DNA from: Paenibacillus_E allorhizoplanae
GTDB taxonomy: Bacteria; Bacillota; Bacilli; Paenibacillales; NBRC-103111
Length of the DNA: 64,000 bases
Assembly: GCF_927798215.1 (NCBI RefSeq)
Contig: NZ_CAKMMW010000008.1
Span: 189,405-253,404, forward strand
Direction of reading: 5' to 3'
Below are positions 53,179 to 62,716 of the stretch, one piece after another. The notes under the pieces are model-generated. The model had not been told where the DNA came from. It was given only the letters and a program-made list of their open reading frames with translations, and made no database searches. The translations under genes and the position numbers were made by a program. Positions within the stretch are counted from its first letter, which is position 1; every line of letters starts with the position of its first letter.

Positions 53179-54732
53179 TTAATTTTGTTTAGATTTAACG
53201 AATTCAGTGATTTTAAATACCATATAATCTATCATTTCATCTGTTAATCCGGGGTAGACTCCAACAAGGAAAGTGTCATTTAGAATTTTATCAGTATTTA
53301 TTAAGTCACCATGTATCCTGTAGTTAACACCTTGAAAAGCAGGTTGCCTTGTTAAATTACCAGCAAATAACATGCGTGTTTGTATTCTATTGTTTTCTAA
53401 ATACTTTACTATCTCATTCTTAGTAAAACCTACGTTCTCACGAAGAGTTAAAATAAATCCAAACCAGCTAGGTTCAGAATTATTAGTTGCTCTAGGCAAA
53501 ATAAAATAATCACTAAGATCCTTCAAACCCTCTGAGAGTCTATTAAAGTTACTTATTCTTGCTTTTACAAATGAGGGTACTTTTTTAAGTTGCTCTACTC
53601 CAACTGCAGCTTGCATGTCAGTCACTCTAAGGTTATAACCGATATGTGAGTACGTATATTTGTGATCATATCCATATGGAAGTGTTCCAAGTTCCCATCC
53701 GAATCGTTTCTTACATGTATCATCACATCCGGAGGGGCACCAGCAATCTCTTCCCCAATCCCTAAATGACTCAATAATCATTTTAAGCTGAGGGTTATTT
53801 GTATAGACTGCTCCCCCTTCTCCCATAGTCATATGGTGTGGTGGATAAAAACTAGATGTTGCAATATCACCAAAGGTACCAGTTAGTTTTCCATTAAATT
53901 TAGATCCTAGCGCATCACAGTTATCTTCAATTACCCACAGATTATATTTCTTAGCAAGATCAATTACCTTGTCTAGCTCGAAGGGGTTACCCATAGTATG
54001 GGCAATCATTATAGCTTTGGTTTTTGAAGTAATAGCTCCTTCAATTCGGTCTACCATAATGTTATATGTTCCAAGTTCAACATCAACAAACACAGGAATT
54101 GCTCCGTTTTGTACGATAGGAGTTACAGTTGTAGGAAAACCAGCTGCCACAGTAATTACTTCATCACCAGGCAGTATGCGACGTTCTCCTAATTTAGGAG
54201 ATGTTAATGTCGAGAAAGCTAGTAAGTTTGCTGATGATCCTGAATTTGTTAGTAATGCGTATCTAACCCCAATAAACTCTGCGAACTCTTTTTCAAATTG
54301 CTTACTAAATCTACCTGCTGTTAGCCAAAAATCTAGAGAAGAATCGACAAGGTTCTTCATTTCTCTTTCATCGTAAACTCGGCCACCATAGGATATAGAA
54401 GAAGACTCCGGATTAAATGACTCCTTTTTCTCATGAAATGTTTTGTAAAATACTTCTACTTTAGAAAGTATCTCGAGTCTCATTATTTTCTCAGCTACAT
54501 CTTTGGACAGACTTTTTAATGAAATTATTTCAGATTCTTCAAAAATATCCTTATTCCTCACATCTATTAACATGTTGCTAGCACCATCTAAACTTACAAC
54601 AGTTTGAAAATTAGGTTCGGTAAAGTCCTTCGTACTTAGTTTTATAACTTCATATTTATCTATATTTACATTTGTAATAATAGCTAATTCATTAGTTGAT
54701 TTCTTTTGAACCAAATCATTTATTCTCAACAT
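53179..54732 (-). CDS. rfbH: CDP-4-keto-6-deoxyglucose 3-dehydratase with N-terminal extension
   Basis: A 517-residue RfbH/AscC-type enzyme. It is PLP-fold but has His in place of the Schiff-base Lys (S-S-F-Y-P-P-H-H-M-T-M-G-E-G-G, His299/300) and Cys residues 272, 330, 332, 336 and 340 around D-C-W-C-P-S-G-C, fitting the 2Fe-2S site. It removes the 3-OH to give a 3-deoxy sugar. The usual family length is about 435; here the first 75-80 residues form an extra small beta domain (I-N-D-L-V ... L-A-I-I-T-N-V-N). ATG 54732 follows AGGAG by 8 bases; it overlaps the GtrA gene by 17 bases. The partner reductase (E3, AscD-like) is not in the window. Confidence 0.9.
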   Translation of the reverse strand: MLRINDLVQKKSTNELAIITNVNIDKYEVIKLSTKDFTEPNFQTVVSLDGASNMLIDVRNKDIFEESEIISLKSLSKDVAEKIMRLEILSKVEVFYKTFHEKKESFNPESSSISYGGRVYDEREMKNLVDSSLDFWLTAGRFSKQFEKEFAEFIGVRYALLTNSGSSANLLAFSTLTSPKLGERRILPGDEVITVAAGFPTTVTPIVQNGAIPVFVDVELGTYNIMVDRIEGAITSKTKAIMIAHTMGNPFELDKVIDLAKKYNLWVIEDNCDALGSKFNGKLTGTFGDIATSSFYPPHHMTMGEGGAVYTNNPQLKMIIESFRDWGRDCWCPSGCDDTCKKRFGWELGTLPYGYDHKYTYSHIGYNLRVTDMQAAVGVEQLKKVPSFVKARISNFNRLSEGLKDLSDYFILPRATNNSEPSWFGFILTLRENVGFTKNEIVKYLENNRIQTRMLFAGNLTRQPAFQGVNYRIHGDLINTDKILNDTFLVGVYPGLTDEMIDYMVFKITEFVKSKQN

Positions 54733-55129
54733 GTTCTTCACTCCTGTAATGTGTTTTACTTATTTTGAAGCTCCAATATTTATGACCAATAAAACTAATT
54801 AAAGTTGTCAAGAATAGTGCAAAAACCTGTGAAAGCAAGGCATTTTGTTCTAAATAGTTAATAAATATATAAAGTACTAGTAGATTAATAAAAAATGAAA
54901 TAACATATACTCCAGAAAACTTTAACAGGTTCTTATAAGTTTTTCTTCCAGTATTGAATGTCCACCTGCTGTTCCAATAGTAACTGTGTAATACTCCAAG
55001 CACATGTGCACATAATAATGAAATCATATAATTTAAATCAATAAATTTTAAACAAAGAAAATAAATTAAATACCCTACAACTGTATTGAGAATTCCAATA
55101 ATTAGAAACTTAATAGTCTGAGATTGCAT
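54716..55129 (-). CDS. GtrA-family membrane protein
   Basis: A 137-residue protein with four membrane spans and the GtrA start F-L-I-I-G-I-L-N-T-V-V-G-Y, plus W-N-S-R-W-T-F in the middle loop. GtrA proteins are thought to flip polyprenyl-linked sugars across the membrane. Overlaps the rfbH start. About 290 AT-rich bases without a gene separate it from the next gene upstream. Confidence 0.88.
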   Translation of the reverse strand: MQSQTIKFLIIGILNTVVGYLIYFLCLKFIDLNYMISLLCAHVLGVLHSYYWNSRWTFNTGRKTYKNLLKFSGVYVISFFINLLVLYIFINYLEQNALLSQVFALFLTTLISFIGHKYWSFKISKTHYRSEEHVENK

Positions 55130-55417
55130 CTACTTTTGTTTAGACCTTCCCTACAAGATTAGATTTATTGTATATAGTTTAATTAATTTGTCGCCATTTG
55201 TCATTTTTTATCTTTTCCCAGTTCGACAATAATTCTGATATTATCCTCGGTATCAATTTTCCAATTATTCTAGAGTACCCCATTTACATATATATTAATA
55301 ATATCATCAATATAATAGGCACTATAATTGAGAATAGTAATAAATAACCTCTATAACTAGCAGATATTTTTGTTTTGTGAAAACTTAATATAAAGAAGTC
55401 ATCTATCCATTATTAGA

Positions 55418-57589
55418 CTATTCAACCTCCCATTTAAAATTATTTACTCTAAACACTAAATATCTAGGATCAGTAGGAGCAACTATTCGTTTAGCATCAC
55501 TTGTAAATTCTATATTGTAATTTCCTGGAGGTACTGTAATTTTTTTGGAATATAATTTATTCTTCGCATTAATTTGTAACTCATCTGAAAATATCGAACT
55601 TTTAATAATTAGATTGGATAATTCATCATATCCAGTTGCTAGTTCCATACTCATATCAATTGTACGAGTAACATTAGAGGTATTTGTGACAGTTAGAGTC
55701 CCCGTCTTAGATAACCATCGCCAATTATTTTCTTGTGAACCTTCAACCACTGTATTGTTCCAATCCAATAAGACTGGATGTAATGTTTCTTCTACTTTAG
55801 AATTCCATTCTTTTTCTGTATATTTGTTCTTTATAGAGTTTCTCAAATTAGATAGATCATAAAATGCTAATCGATGATTTCCACTTTCTAATGGACTTAT
55901 GTTTGTTATTTCTTTAATTTTCTTCTCAAGACCATCACCATTGTCTTCATATCCAAATCTATCAATATATAACCCCTCAAATCCAGCAGTAACAATTATC
56001 TCCAATAACTTATCTATAGGTTGCGAGGACACTTCTTTAATCCACATACTCCCTTCTCTTCCTTTCATACTACCATAACTCCATCTTAATGATTTTGAAT
56101 GTATATAACCTTTGAATAGTTCATAATCCCCCATTTTGTACACGGGAGGATACTCAGGGAATGGTACGTAAGGCAACTGAAATACCATAGCGTTATTAGG
56201 CAAAACGTCTTCTATCTTTTTAACAAAGATCTCATCATTTTTATACTCTTTTTCAATGCTATTATATTGAGGAATATTGTTTATTGAGGTTTGGTCGATT
56301 AATCCTATAATTAGTAAGGAAATAGTTAGAAACCAAAAAATAGACTTCCTTAGAAAACTTTGAGAATACTTTTTTATTACACTATCTATTAAATAAAAAA
56401 GCGCAAATAAAGATAAGAAGGCGATAAAAACACTTATTCGGTTATATGCTCTTATTTGTGAAGATATTAGTAAAGCAAATATAGATCCAAATCCTCCAAT
56501 TGTAGCCAACAGAATAATACCTATATTCATTCTACTTAATTGATCAACTAGATTGCTTCTTATACCATTAGTTCTAACAAACAACATCAAAATTAATATT
56601 AAAAAACCGATGCTTCCTACGATTCCTAAATATTCACTACCTTCATTTGGCAGAGGATGCAAGGAGTATGCTTTTATTATTTTGTTTAAGATACTAAAAC
56701 CATGATCATATACTGGAATAAATAGCTGAGTAATTTTCATTCCATACACTTCAGCTTCAATTGGATTTCTTGATGCAACTAATTTATTAGACCCATTAAA
56801 AAAGGTAAACAGTATGTTAGGAGATAAATTTATAATAAGACTAAGTATTACAATGACTAACGACAAAAATGTACGGTAGATTGGAAGATAGCTCTTGGAT
56901 GAAATAGAAGCACATATACCAGATAACAAAAATATAAAACAAGCAAAAAATGCATAATATACGCCAGTTGATGCAGTCAAAATACATATAATAATTATTG
57001 TTACTGTTTTTTTGTCAGAAATAACTGAGATCTTTTTATCCTTGTAATCCAATAGTATATCTTCATTTGACATAAGCCATAGTGATAGCAATATTATTAA
57101 TGGTATCAAATAATAAGAGGATAAAAACAAGTGCATAATCCCTCTTAAAAAGTGATAAGGGATAAAAGTAAAAAGTATGCTAGCAGTTAGCGCTGATAAG
57201 TACCCGATTTTAAAATGTCTTAATACATATAATGAAGTAATTGTTGTTAAAGGAAATGTAAGAATATAATAAGTATTTACTACAAATGAAGGATTAGAAT
57301 TAAAAAGAGAAATTATTTTCATAATTGCAAAATGAAAGTTATCTGCCATAGGAAAGTCAAATAATTGAGATGTATATGGAGCTCCAACAAAAGAGTTTTG
57401 AAGTATCCATCCTTCGTCGATCATAGTCTTTACAAACTCTATTGTTAATACAGCATCTCCAGCATAAACAAATGGTATATTTAAATTTGCAAGCCATAAT
57501 CTCATAGTAATGGCCACTAACAATAGACTTAGAAAAAAAGCAAATAAATATGAGAGCGTTACTTTAATTTTGTTGATTTTTAACTCCAT
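55418..57589 (-). CDS. Multi-pass membrane protein, GT-C/GtrC-like glycosyltransferase
   Basis: A 723-residue protein with about eleven to twelve membrane spans in the first 460 residues and an extracytoplasmic C-terminal region of about 260. The first outer loop holds Y-A-G-D-A-V-L-T-I-E-F, with an Asp typical of GT-C enzymes that use polyprenyl-phosphate sugars. With the GtrA-like and GtrB-like genes it could form a three-part Gtr system adding a side sugar outside the membrane. ATG 57589 follows GGAG by 7 bases and starts 1 base after the upstream stop. No family name can be given with certainty. Confidence 0.7.
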   Translation of the reverse strand: MELKINKIKVTLSYLFAFFLSLLLVAITMRLWLANLNIPFVYAGDAVLTIEFVKTMIDEGWILQNSFVGAPYTSQLFDFPMADNFHFAIMKIISLFNSNPSFVVNTYYILTFPLTTITSLYVLRHFKIGYLSALTASILFTFIPYHFLRGIMHLFLSSYYLIPLIILLSLWLMSNEDILLDYKDKKISVISDKKTVTIIIICILTASTGVYYAFFACFIFLLSGICASISSKSYLPIYRTFLSLVIVILSLIINLSPNILFTFFNGSNKLVASRNPIEAEVYGMKITQLFIPVYDHGFSILNKIIKAYSLHPLPNEGSEYLGIVGSIGFLILILMLFVRTNGIRSNLVDQLSRMNIGIILLATIGGFGSIFALLISSQIRAYNRISVFIAFLSLFALFYLIDSVIKKYSQSFLRKSIFWFLTISLLIIGLIDQTSINNIPQYNSIEKEYKNDEIFVKKIEDVLPNNAMVFQLPYVPFPEYPPVYKMGDYELFKGYIHSKSLRWSYGSMKGREGSMWIKEVSSQPIDKLLEIIVTAGFEGLYIDRFGYEDNGDGLEKKIKEITNISPLESGNHRLAFYDLSNLRNSIKNKYTEKEWNSKVEETLHPVLLDWNNTVVEGSQENNWRWLSKTGTLTVTNTSNVTRTIDMSMELATGYDELSNLIIKSSIFSDELQINAKNKLYSKKITVPPGNYNIEFTSDAKRIVAPTDPRYLVFRVNNFKWEVE

Positions 57590-57590
57590 C

Positions 57591-60005
57591 CTAACTCTCC
57601 ACTTCATCAGAATCATTTATTTGAAATAGCATTTCTTTTACACTATTTGATATTACTTTCCACTCGAATTTCTTATCTACATAATCTTTAGAAGATGAGG
57701 ATAAATTAGCTCTTAGTTCACTATTTACATTTTTTAATAACCTATTTATTCCCTTACAAAATTCATTGCTTTCAAGAATAAGGATATGCTCGCCATTTAC
57801 AACTTCATATCCCCTAGCACCTATGTCTGTCGATATAACAGGGACTCCATTTGCCATATACTCTGCAATTTTTAAGTTGGTTCCTGAACCAGTCAACATA
57901 GGGTTTATAGCAATGTCTGCTACTGAATAGATTAATAGCTTTGTTTGTTCATCAACAATACCCGCAAATACAACATTCTTTGGCGCGGCTCTATCCTTGA
58001 AAGCTAAACATTGTCCGCCCATAATAATGAATTTACATTCCGGCAAATTAGGTGCCATCTTTAGAATCACTTCTACTGCTTCTATATTAGGTTTATGCCA
58101 GCTACCAATAAATACGATGATATTTTCTTTATCTATTCCGAGTTCTTTTTTATTTTTCTGTCTAGTAAGGAAATCTACATATGGATTCAAGGCCGTGTCT
58201 ACACCATTTGGAACGAGTATTGTTTTTTCTGGTTCAATTTTATACGTTTCTGCCATGTTTTTCATATCTTCATTGGAGCATGTCAGAATAATATTACTTA
58301 ATAAACATGCTTTTTTCTCTAATTCATATAACTCTTCTAACAATTTATGGGCTGTTTTATTATTAGGTAGCATTGACTTTTTCAAATCATATTCCACATT
58401 CTGTGAATCATAGATAATATATTTATTACCTACGTACTTTTCTATTAAATTATATAAATACGGCTGAGCTGAGACCAGAATATCAGCGTTTTGCATGTAT
58501 GATTCAGCAATACGAATATATTCAGGGGAGAACTCAATTAGCTTATTCATTACAATATCCGTGATTGGAATACCTACTTCTCTTTCTATTGACCATTCTT
58601 TCTCTAAGTGAATGTTACTCATTGGAATTGAAACTTCAGTTAAGTTCCCAATCTTTTTCTCGTAATATTTAGATCCATTGTTCAAACTTACGATTGTAAT
58701 ATCATACTCTTGGTCTAAGTTCTTATATATATTAAATATTCTAAGTTGACCACCATGTTTTCTGGGTAAAACAGGATAAGTAGAAAGAATCGTTATTTTC
58801 TTTCTAACTTTGGAGGTAGCTGGAGCATAGTTACTGCTTGAAGTTCCTTGTAATAAAGACGTTATACAATTCTTCCAGTTGATGCCTTTTACAGATTCTC
58901 TAGCACTTGCACCTAGAGTCATCGCTAACGACTTATTGTTTGCTAGCAAATTCATTTTTTCTGCGAGGCTTATTGAATCACTATTTGCAATTAAACCAGT
59001 GTGCCCGTCAATAACGAACTCAGTGGTTCCCCCAGAATCCTTACATGTGATCACAGGTTTCCCACAATGCATAGCTTCAATAGTAACAAGTCCGTAATCT
59101 TCATCATAGGGAACATAAATAACAGCTAATGCATTAGCATATAGTTCTTTTAACTTTTCATTATTTATATAGCCAATAAAACTTATTCTAGCATCACCTG
59201 AGGCTATCTGTTTTAACTTACTCTCATCTGGGCCAGATCCTGCGATAAATAACTTGGCATTTTGATTTTCCACATGCTTCATAGCTTTAATTACCAATTC
59301 TACTCTCTTGGCACTATCTAATCTTCCAACAACTAAGAAATACTCAAAACTTCCTCCTTGTAAACTTTGTAAAGTTGTCGGAGGGTATATGACATCAACA
59401 TTAACCTTATTAGGAAAGTAATCTTTTCTTACCTTTACTGTTTTAGAAATTGATGTATATCTTTTCATTCTAGAAGGATCAAGTGCCCATTTATCTAGGA
59501 AGTGTATAATTTGTCTAATGAATGGCCCTGGAAAAACAAAAAAATCTTTAGAGTAATTTTCTCTGTTAATATAAAGTATATTGATCATATTAAAAAAACC
59601 ATTTAAATCTTTATTCATATTCATCGGATCTTTGATGTAATCTAATATTTTATTAATCTCTATGTGTGAAGTATGTTTCAATTCGGTTGGCATATTTAGA
59701 AAATGATAAGTATCAAAAAGACCTCTTAAATGATGTGCCATATAAATTGTATGATTTCTATGTTGCACCATCCATGCAGGGTATTTGCAGGTAATAATCA
59801 TATCAAAATGGTCTAAATTTAAATTATAGAATGTTTCATAACTCTTCAATAGTTCCCAGAATCCATGTTCTTCAGTTGGAACCTTGAAAAGTTCTACTCG
59901 ATGATTCGTTAGCTCATCTATCTGTTGATATAAACCTAACATCAACTTTTCAATGCCACCAACGGCAAATGGCTTTGGACTAGGTGATACAATTGCGATA
60001 TCCAT
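57591..60005 (-). CDS. Two-domain glycosyltransferase (GT4-GT4 fusion)
   Basis: An 804-residue protein made of two GT4 units. Unit 1 (about 1-395): V-G-G-I-E-K-L near the start, V-V-G-R-L-D-S-A-K-R and D-Y-G-L-V-T-I-E-A-M-H-C-G-K-P-V-I (E-x7-E). Unit 2 (about 405-804): Y-P-V-L-P-R-K-H-G-G-Q-L-R, F-I-G-S-W-H-K-P-N and G-S-G-T-N-L-K-I-A-E-Y-M-A-N-G-V-P-V-I. Both retain plausible nucleotide-sugar sites, so it may add two sugars in turn. Unit 1 resembles the next gene at 60019-61215. No membrane span. Confidence 0.88.
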   Translation of the reverse strand: MDIAIVSPSPKPFAVGGIEKLMLGLYQQIDELTNHRVELFKVPTEEHGFWELLKSYETFYNLNLDHFDMIITCKYPAWMVQHRNHTIYMAHHLRGLFDTYHFLNMPTELKHTSHIEINKILDYIKDPMNMNKDLNGFFNMINILYINRENYSKDFFVFPGPFIRQIIHFLDKWALDPSRMKRYTSISKTVKVRKDYFPNKVNVDVIYPPTTLQSLQGGSFEYFLVVGRLDSAKRVELVIKAMKHVENQNAKLFIAGSGPDESKLKQIASGDARISFIGYINNEKLKELYANALAVIYVPYDEDYGLVTIEAMHCGKPVITCKDSGGTTEFVIDGHTGLIANSDSISLAEKMNLLANNKSLAMTLGASARESVKGINWKNCITSLLQGTSSSNYAPATSKVRKKITILSTYPVLPRKHGGQLRIFNIYKNLDQEYDITIVSLNNGSKYYEKKIGNLTEVSIPMSNIHLEKEWSIEREVGIPITDIVMNKLIEFSPEYIRIAESYMQNADILVSAQPYLYNLIEKYVGNKYIIYDSQNVEYDLKKSMLPNNKTAHKLLEELYELEKKACLLSNIILTCSNEDMKNMAETYKIEPEKTILVPNGVDTALNPYVDFLTRQKNKKELGIDKENIIVFIGSWHKPNIEAVEVILKMAPNLPECKFIIMGGQCLAFKDRAAPKNVVFAGIVDEQTKLLIYSVADIAINPMLTGSGTNLKIAEYMANGVPVISTDIGARGYEVVNGEHILILESNEFCKGINRLLKNVNSELRANLSSSSKDYVDKKFEWKVISNSVKEMLFQINDSDEVES

Positions 60006-60018
60006 ATAGTCCCTCCTC

Positions 60019-61215
60019 TCATGTCAAATGCTCTACTAACTTTGCTATTGCATTACTCCAGGTGTATTTGCGACTTGTTTCGTATGCAGCATTCCCCATC
60101 CTAATGGCCAAATCTTTATTCTCACTTATTTTTCGAATTGCATCAGCTATTGCCGCGGAACTAGGATCAACTAAAAATCCATTTATTCCATCTTCTATTA
60201 ATTCGGCATAGCCACCGCCGTCTTTACATGCTATAACAGGTTTCTTGAATGCCATAGCTTCAATGGCTGTTAGTCCATAATCCTCTTCAAATGCTGGACA
60301 TATGACACATGAGGCCTTAGAATACTCCTCAAATAATTGCTCTGATGAAACTCTACCAGTAAAGATTACATTAGAAGATGATTTATTTTTTTTTGCAGTT
60401 TGAATAAGCTTTTCATACTCAAACGAAAATTTCCCATTAGACATTTGCTTCCAGACTACATCATCGGTTATGTCGATCCCCTCACGTGAAGTATAGGCTA
60501 GCAGGTTATCAATTTTTTTCAAATCGTCTGTCCGGCCGCCTGCGCCTACTACTTTGCCGACTAAATGAGGCAGTCGTTTCATGGCTTTTACAAAAAGCTC
60601 TGGTCTTTTAGGAAATTCATGCCTGCCCACAACTATAGGATATTCATAAGCAACTCGTCCATTAAAGTGATATATATCAGGATCAATTCCAGCATAAATT
60701 ACATCTACATTGTTGCTCAGGTTGTTAAATTGTTTAATTCTATTCTTTATTGTCTGACTTCCTGCAAGTATGGTTCTTACTTTAGATAAACTAAGAGTAT
60801 CAATTTCACGAATCACCTGAACCGATTTATGATGATAGGGTTGTTGCAGCCCCACTTCAAGAACAAGATCAGACATATCATAAAAAATTTTCATATGGTG
60901 ATAGAATAATGAGATGTGCCTTGGATGTTGAATTGCAAATGAAGGAGGCTGCGTACTAATCACTGCATCAAACTGCGACACATCCATTTTTAAATATTTC
61001 CAATACATATTTATATATTTGAAAAATTCAGGATTTTTATAAAACACATCTTGGGATATGTTATAGGGTATATCATTCGTAGTTGAGTCCGTAGCATCTA
61101 CGTAAACCATTTGAACCTCATGTCCGATTAATTCGAGTTCAAGTTTAAGACGATTTACCACTACTTCAAACCCACCAGTAATCTTGTAATCTGGTTTAAT
61201 AATACCGATTTTCAT
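60019..61215 (-). CDS. Family 4 glycosyltransferase
   Basis: A 398-residue GT4 enzyme: I-I-K-P-D-Y-K-I-T-G-G-F-E at the start, V-V-G-R-H-E-F-P-K-R in the middle and C-P-A-F-E-E-D-Y-G-L-T-A-I-E-A-M (E-x7-E) near the end. Similar to the first half of its 804-residue neighbour, suggesting duplication. ATG 61215 follows AAGGG; the longer frame overlaps the methyltransferase gene. Donor sugar unknown. Confidence 0.88.
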   Translation of the reverse strand: MKIGIIKPDYKITGGFEVVVNRLKLELELIGHEVQMVYVDATDSTTNDIPYNISQDVFYKNPEFFKYINMYWKYLKMDVSQFDAVISTQPPSFAIQHPRHISLFYHHMKIFYDMSDLVLEVGLQQPYHHKSVQVIREIDTLSLSKVRTILAGSQTIKNRIKQFNNLSNNVDVIYAGIDPDIYHFNGRVAYEYPIVVGRHEFPKRPELFVKAMKRLPHLVGKVVGAGGRTDDLKKIDNLLAYTSREGIDITDDVVWKQMSNGKFSFEYEKLIQTAKKNKSSSNVIFTGRVSSEQLFEEYSKASCVICPAFEEDYGLTAIEAMAFKKPVIACKDGGGYAELIEDGINGFLVDPSSAAIADAIRKISENKDLAIRMGNAAYETSRKYTWSNAIAKLVEHLT

Positions 61216-61228
61216 AGATTCACAACCC

Positions 61229-62716
61229 TTATTTTTTAGCAATAATAGCGTAGTCTAGATTCCCAAATAATAACTCATTAACACGATTGATACCTTCATT
61301 AAATTCAGCAATATTCTTTATTGCATTAACGTCCTCTGTCTCTAGTTTTGGTACCCACCAGTTCGGCTCCACTCTGCTAGAGTATACCAACTCAGTATCA
61401 GCAAAACCTGATGATTCTACAACGTATTGAATAGTAAGCGGATGAACAGGCTTGACATGTGTTGGGTCTACATAAAATGTTCGATAGAATATTGCGAGAG
61501 ATAATGGATTCGGGGTTTCCATAATCAAATATGCACCTGGCTTTAACTTCTTGTAAGCTAATTCCACAAGTGAAATAATTTGTTCAAATGGCATATGCTC
61601 TATTACTTGACCAAGAAATAATCCACCCAATTCATTATTATTAATTAACTTCAAATAATTGATTGCATCATTATATTCAACCGGTAATCCTCTATCTTGG
61701 CAATATTCCACCATTTCACGATTTAAATCGATACCGCGTACCGAAATATTATTTTCAATCAATAACTCTATGAATTCCCCTCGCCCACAACCTATATCTA
61801 GAATATTTTGTTTATTCAAGAAATATGGAAGGTAAACTTTTTGGCGGTTTTTAATTTCCTCAACACTGCCTCTGAATCGATTCTCAAAATCTAAATAATC
61901 AAAACTGTTAGTGTCTGCAAAAGAATTAATATTAGAAATAGAATTACTAGTATCGTCAATATTGTTAGCATTCAAATTTTCAGGTACTATTAACTTATTA
62001 TTTTCTGCGCTTTTTTTTATTTGCCGTATTCTATATTGTAGAAAGCTAATTTCTGCTTTAAGATCTTTATCTGATTTTTGAAATCTATTCAAAAGCTGCT
62101 CACTGAATTGGTTGAATTGCTCGATTATTGCATTTAAAGCACCGCTTTTAGAAAAAGCCTCTTCATCCATCTGGAGCCTAATTTGTTCAATATTTTGAGA
62201 GAAACTTGTCTCACTGGCTATTATTTTTTGAGAGAAGCTTGCTTCACTCGTTATTAATTTCTTGTTCAGATCCATAATATTTTTCTCCAAATTATCAATT
62301 ATGGAACGTTGCTCTTTAATAATCTCCTCATTTTCTTCATCTTTTGCCTTCATTTGTTGAACAATATTAGTAAGCTCATTAATTGATCGCGTAACTGCTC
62401 CATTAAAAGATGTTTGTGCTTCAAATGGTTTACTAACATACCATCTAAGAAATTTTCTAACTAACTTCTTTCCGAACACAATAAACTTACCTATTTTTCG
62501 TCTATGAGAGGTTATCGGTAGATCCGCACTTACATTCCAGAGTGAATTAATGGAATTTCTTTCAACAAGCAAATTGGATAGATCTGATGCTTGAGTATAA
62601 GACAAGTTATTAGATTTTAAATCTATTATATCTACAGAGTCATCTTGAGAATATTGTATAATTTGTTTTTTTAAATGATCCATCAATTCCTCTGCGCTAC
62701 TAAACTGTTGGTTCAT
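61229..62716 (-). CDS. Coiled-coil SAM-dependent methyltransferase
   Basis: A 495-residue protein. Residues about 105-250 form a long coiled coil; about 290-480 are a class I methyltransferase with I-L-D-I-G-C-G-R-G-E-F (SAM loop), G-I-D-L-N, and G-Q-V-I-E-H-M. The ATG overlaps the Wzt stop (ATGA) and follows GAGGAGG, so the two are coupled. In ABC-exported O-polysaccharides, a coiled-coil methyltransferase such as WbdD caps the chain and Wzt reads the cap; a similar role is inferred here, but the capping site could also be a sugar hydroxyl within the chain. Confidence 0.85.
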   Translation of the reverse strand: MNQQFSSAEELMDHLKKQIIQYSQDDSVDIIDLKSNNLSYTQASDLSNLLVERNSINSLWNVSADLPITSHRRKIGKFIVFGKKLVRKFLRWYVSKPFEAQTSFNGAVTRSINELTNIVQQMKAKDEENEEIIKEQRSIIDNLEKNIMDLNKKLITSEASFSQKIIASETSFSQNIEQIRLQMDEEAFSKSGALNAIIEQFNQFSEQLLNRFQKSDKDLKAEISFLQYRIRQIKKSAENNKLIVPENLNANNIDDTSNSISNINSFADTNSFDYLDFENRFRGSVEEIKNRQKVYLPYFLNKQNILDIGCGRGEFIELLIENNISVRGIDLNREMVEYCQDRGLPVEYNDAINYLKLINNNELGGLFLGQVIEHMPFEQIISLVELAYKKLKPGAYLIMETPNPLSLAIFYRTFYVDPTHVKPVHPLTIQYVVESSGFADTELVYSSRVEPNWWVPKLETEDVNAIKNIAEFNEGINRVNELLFGNLDYAIIAKK

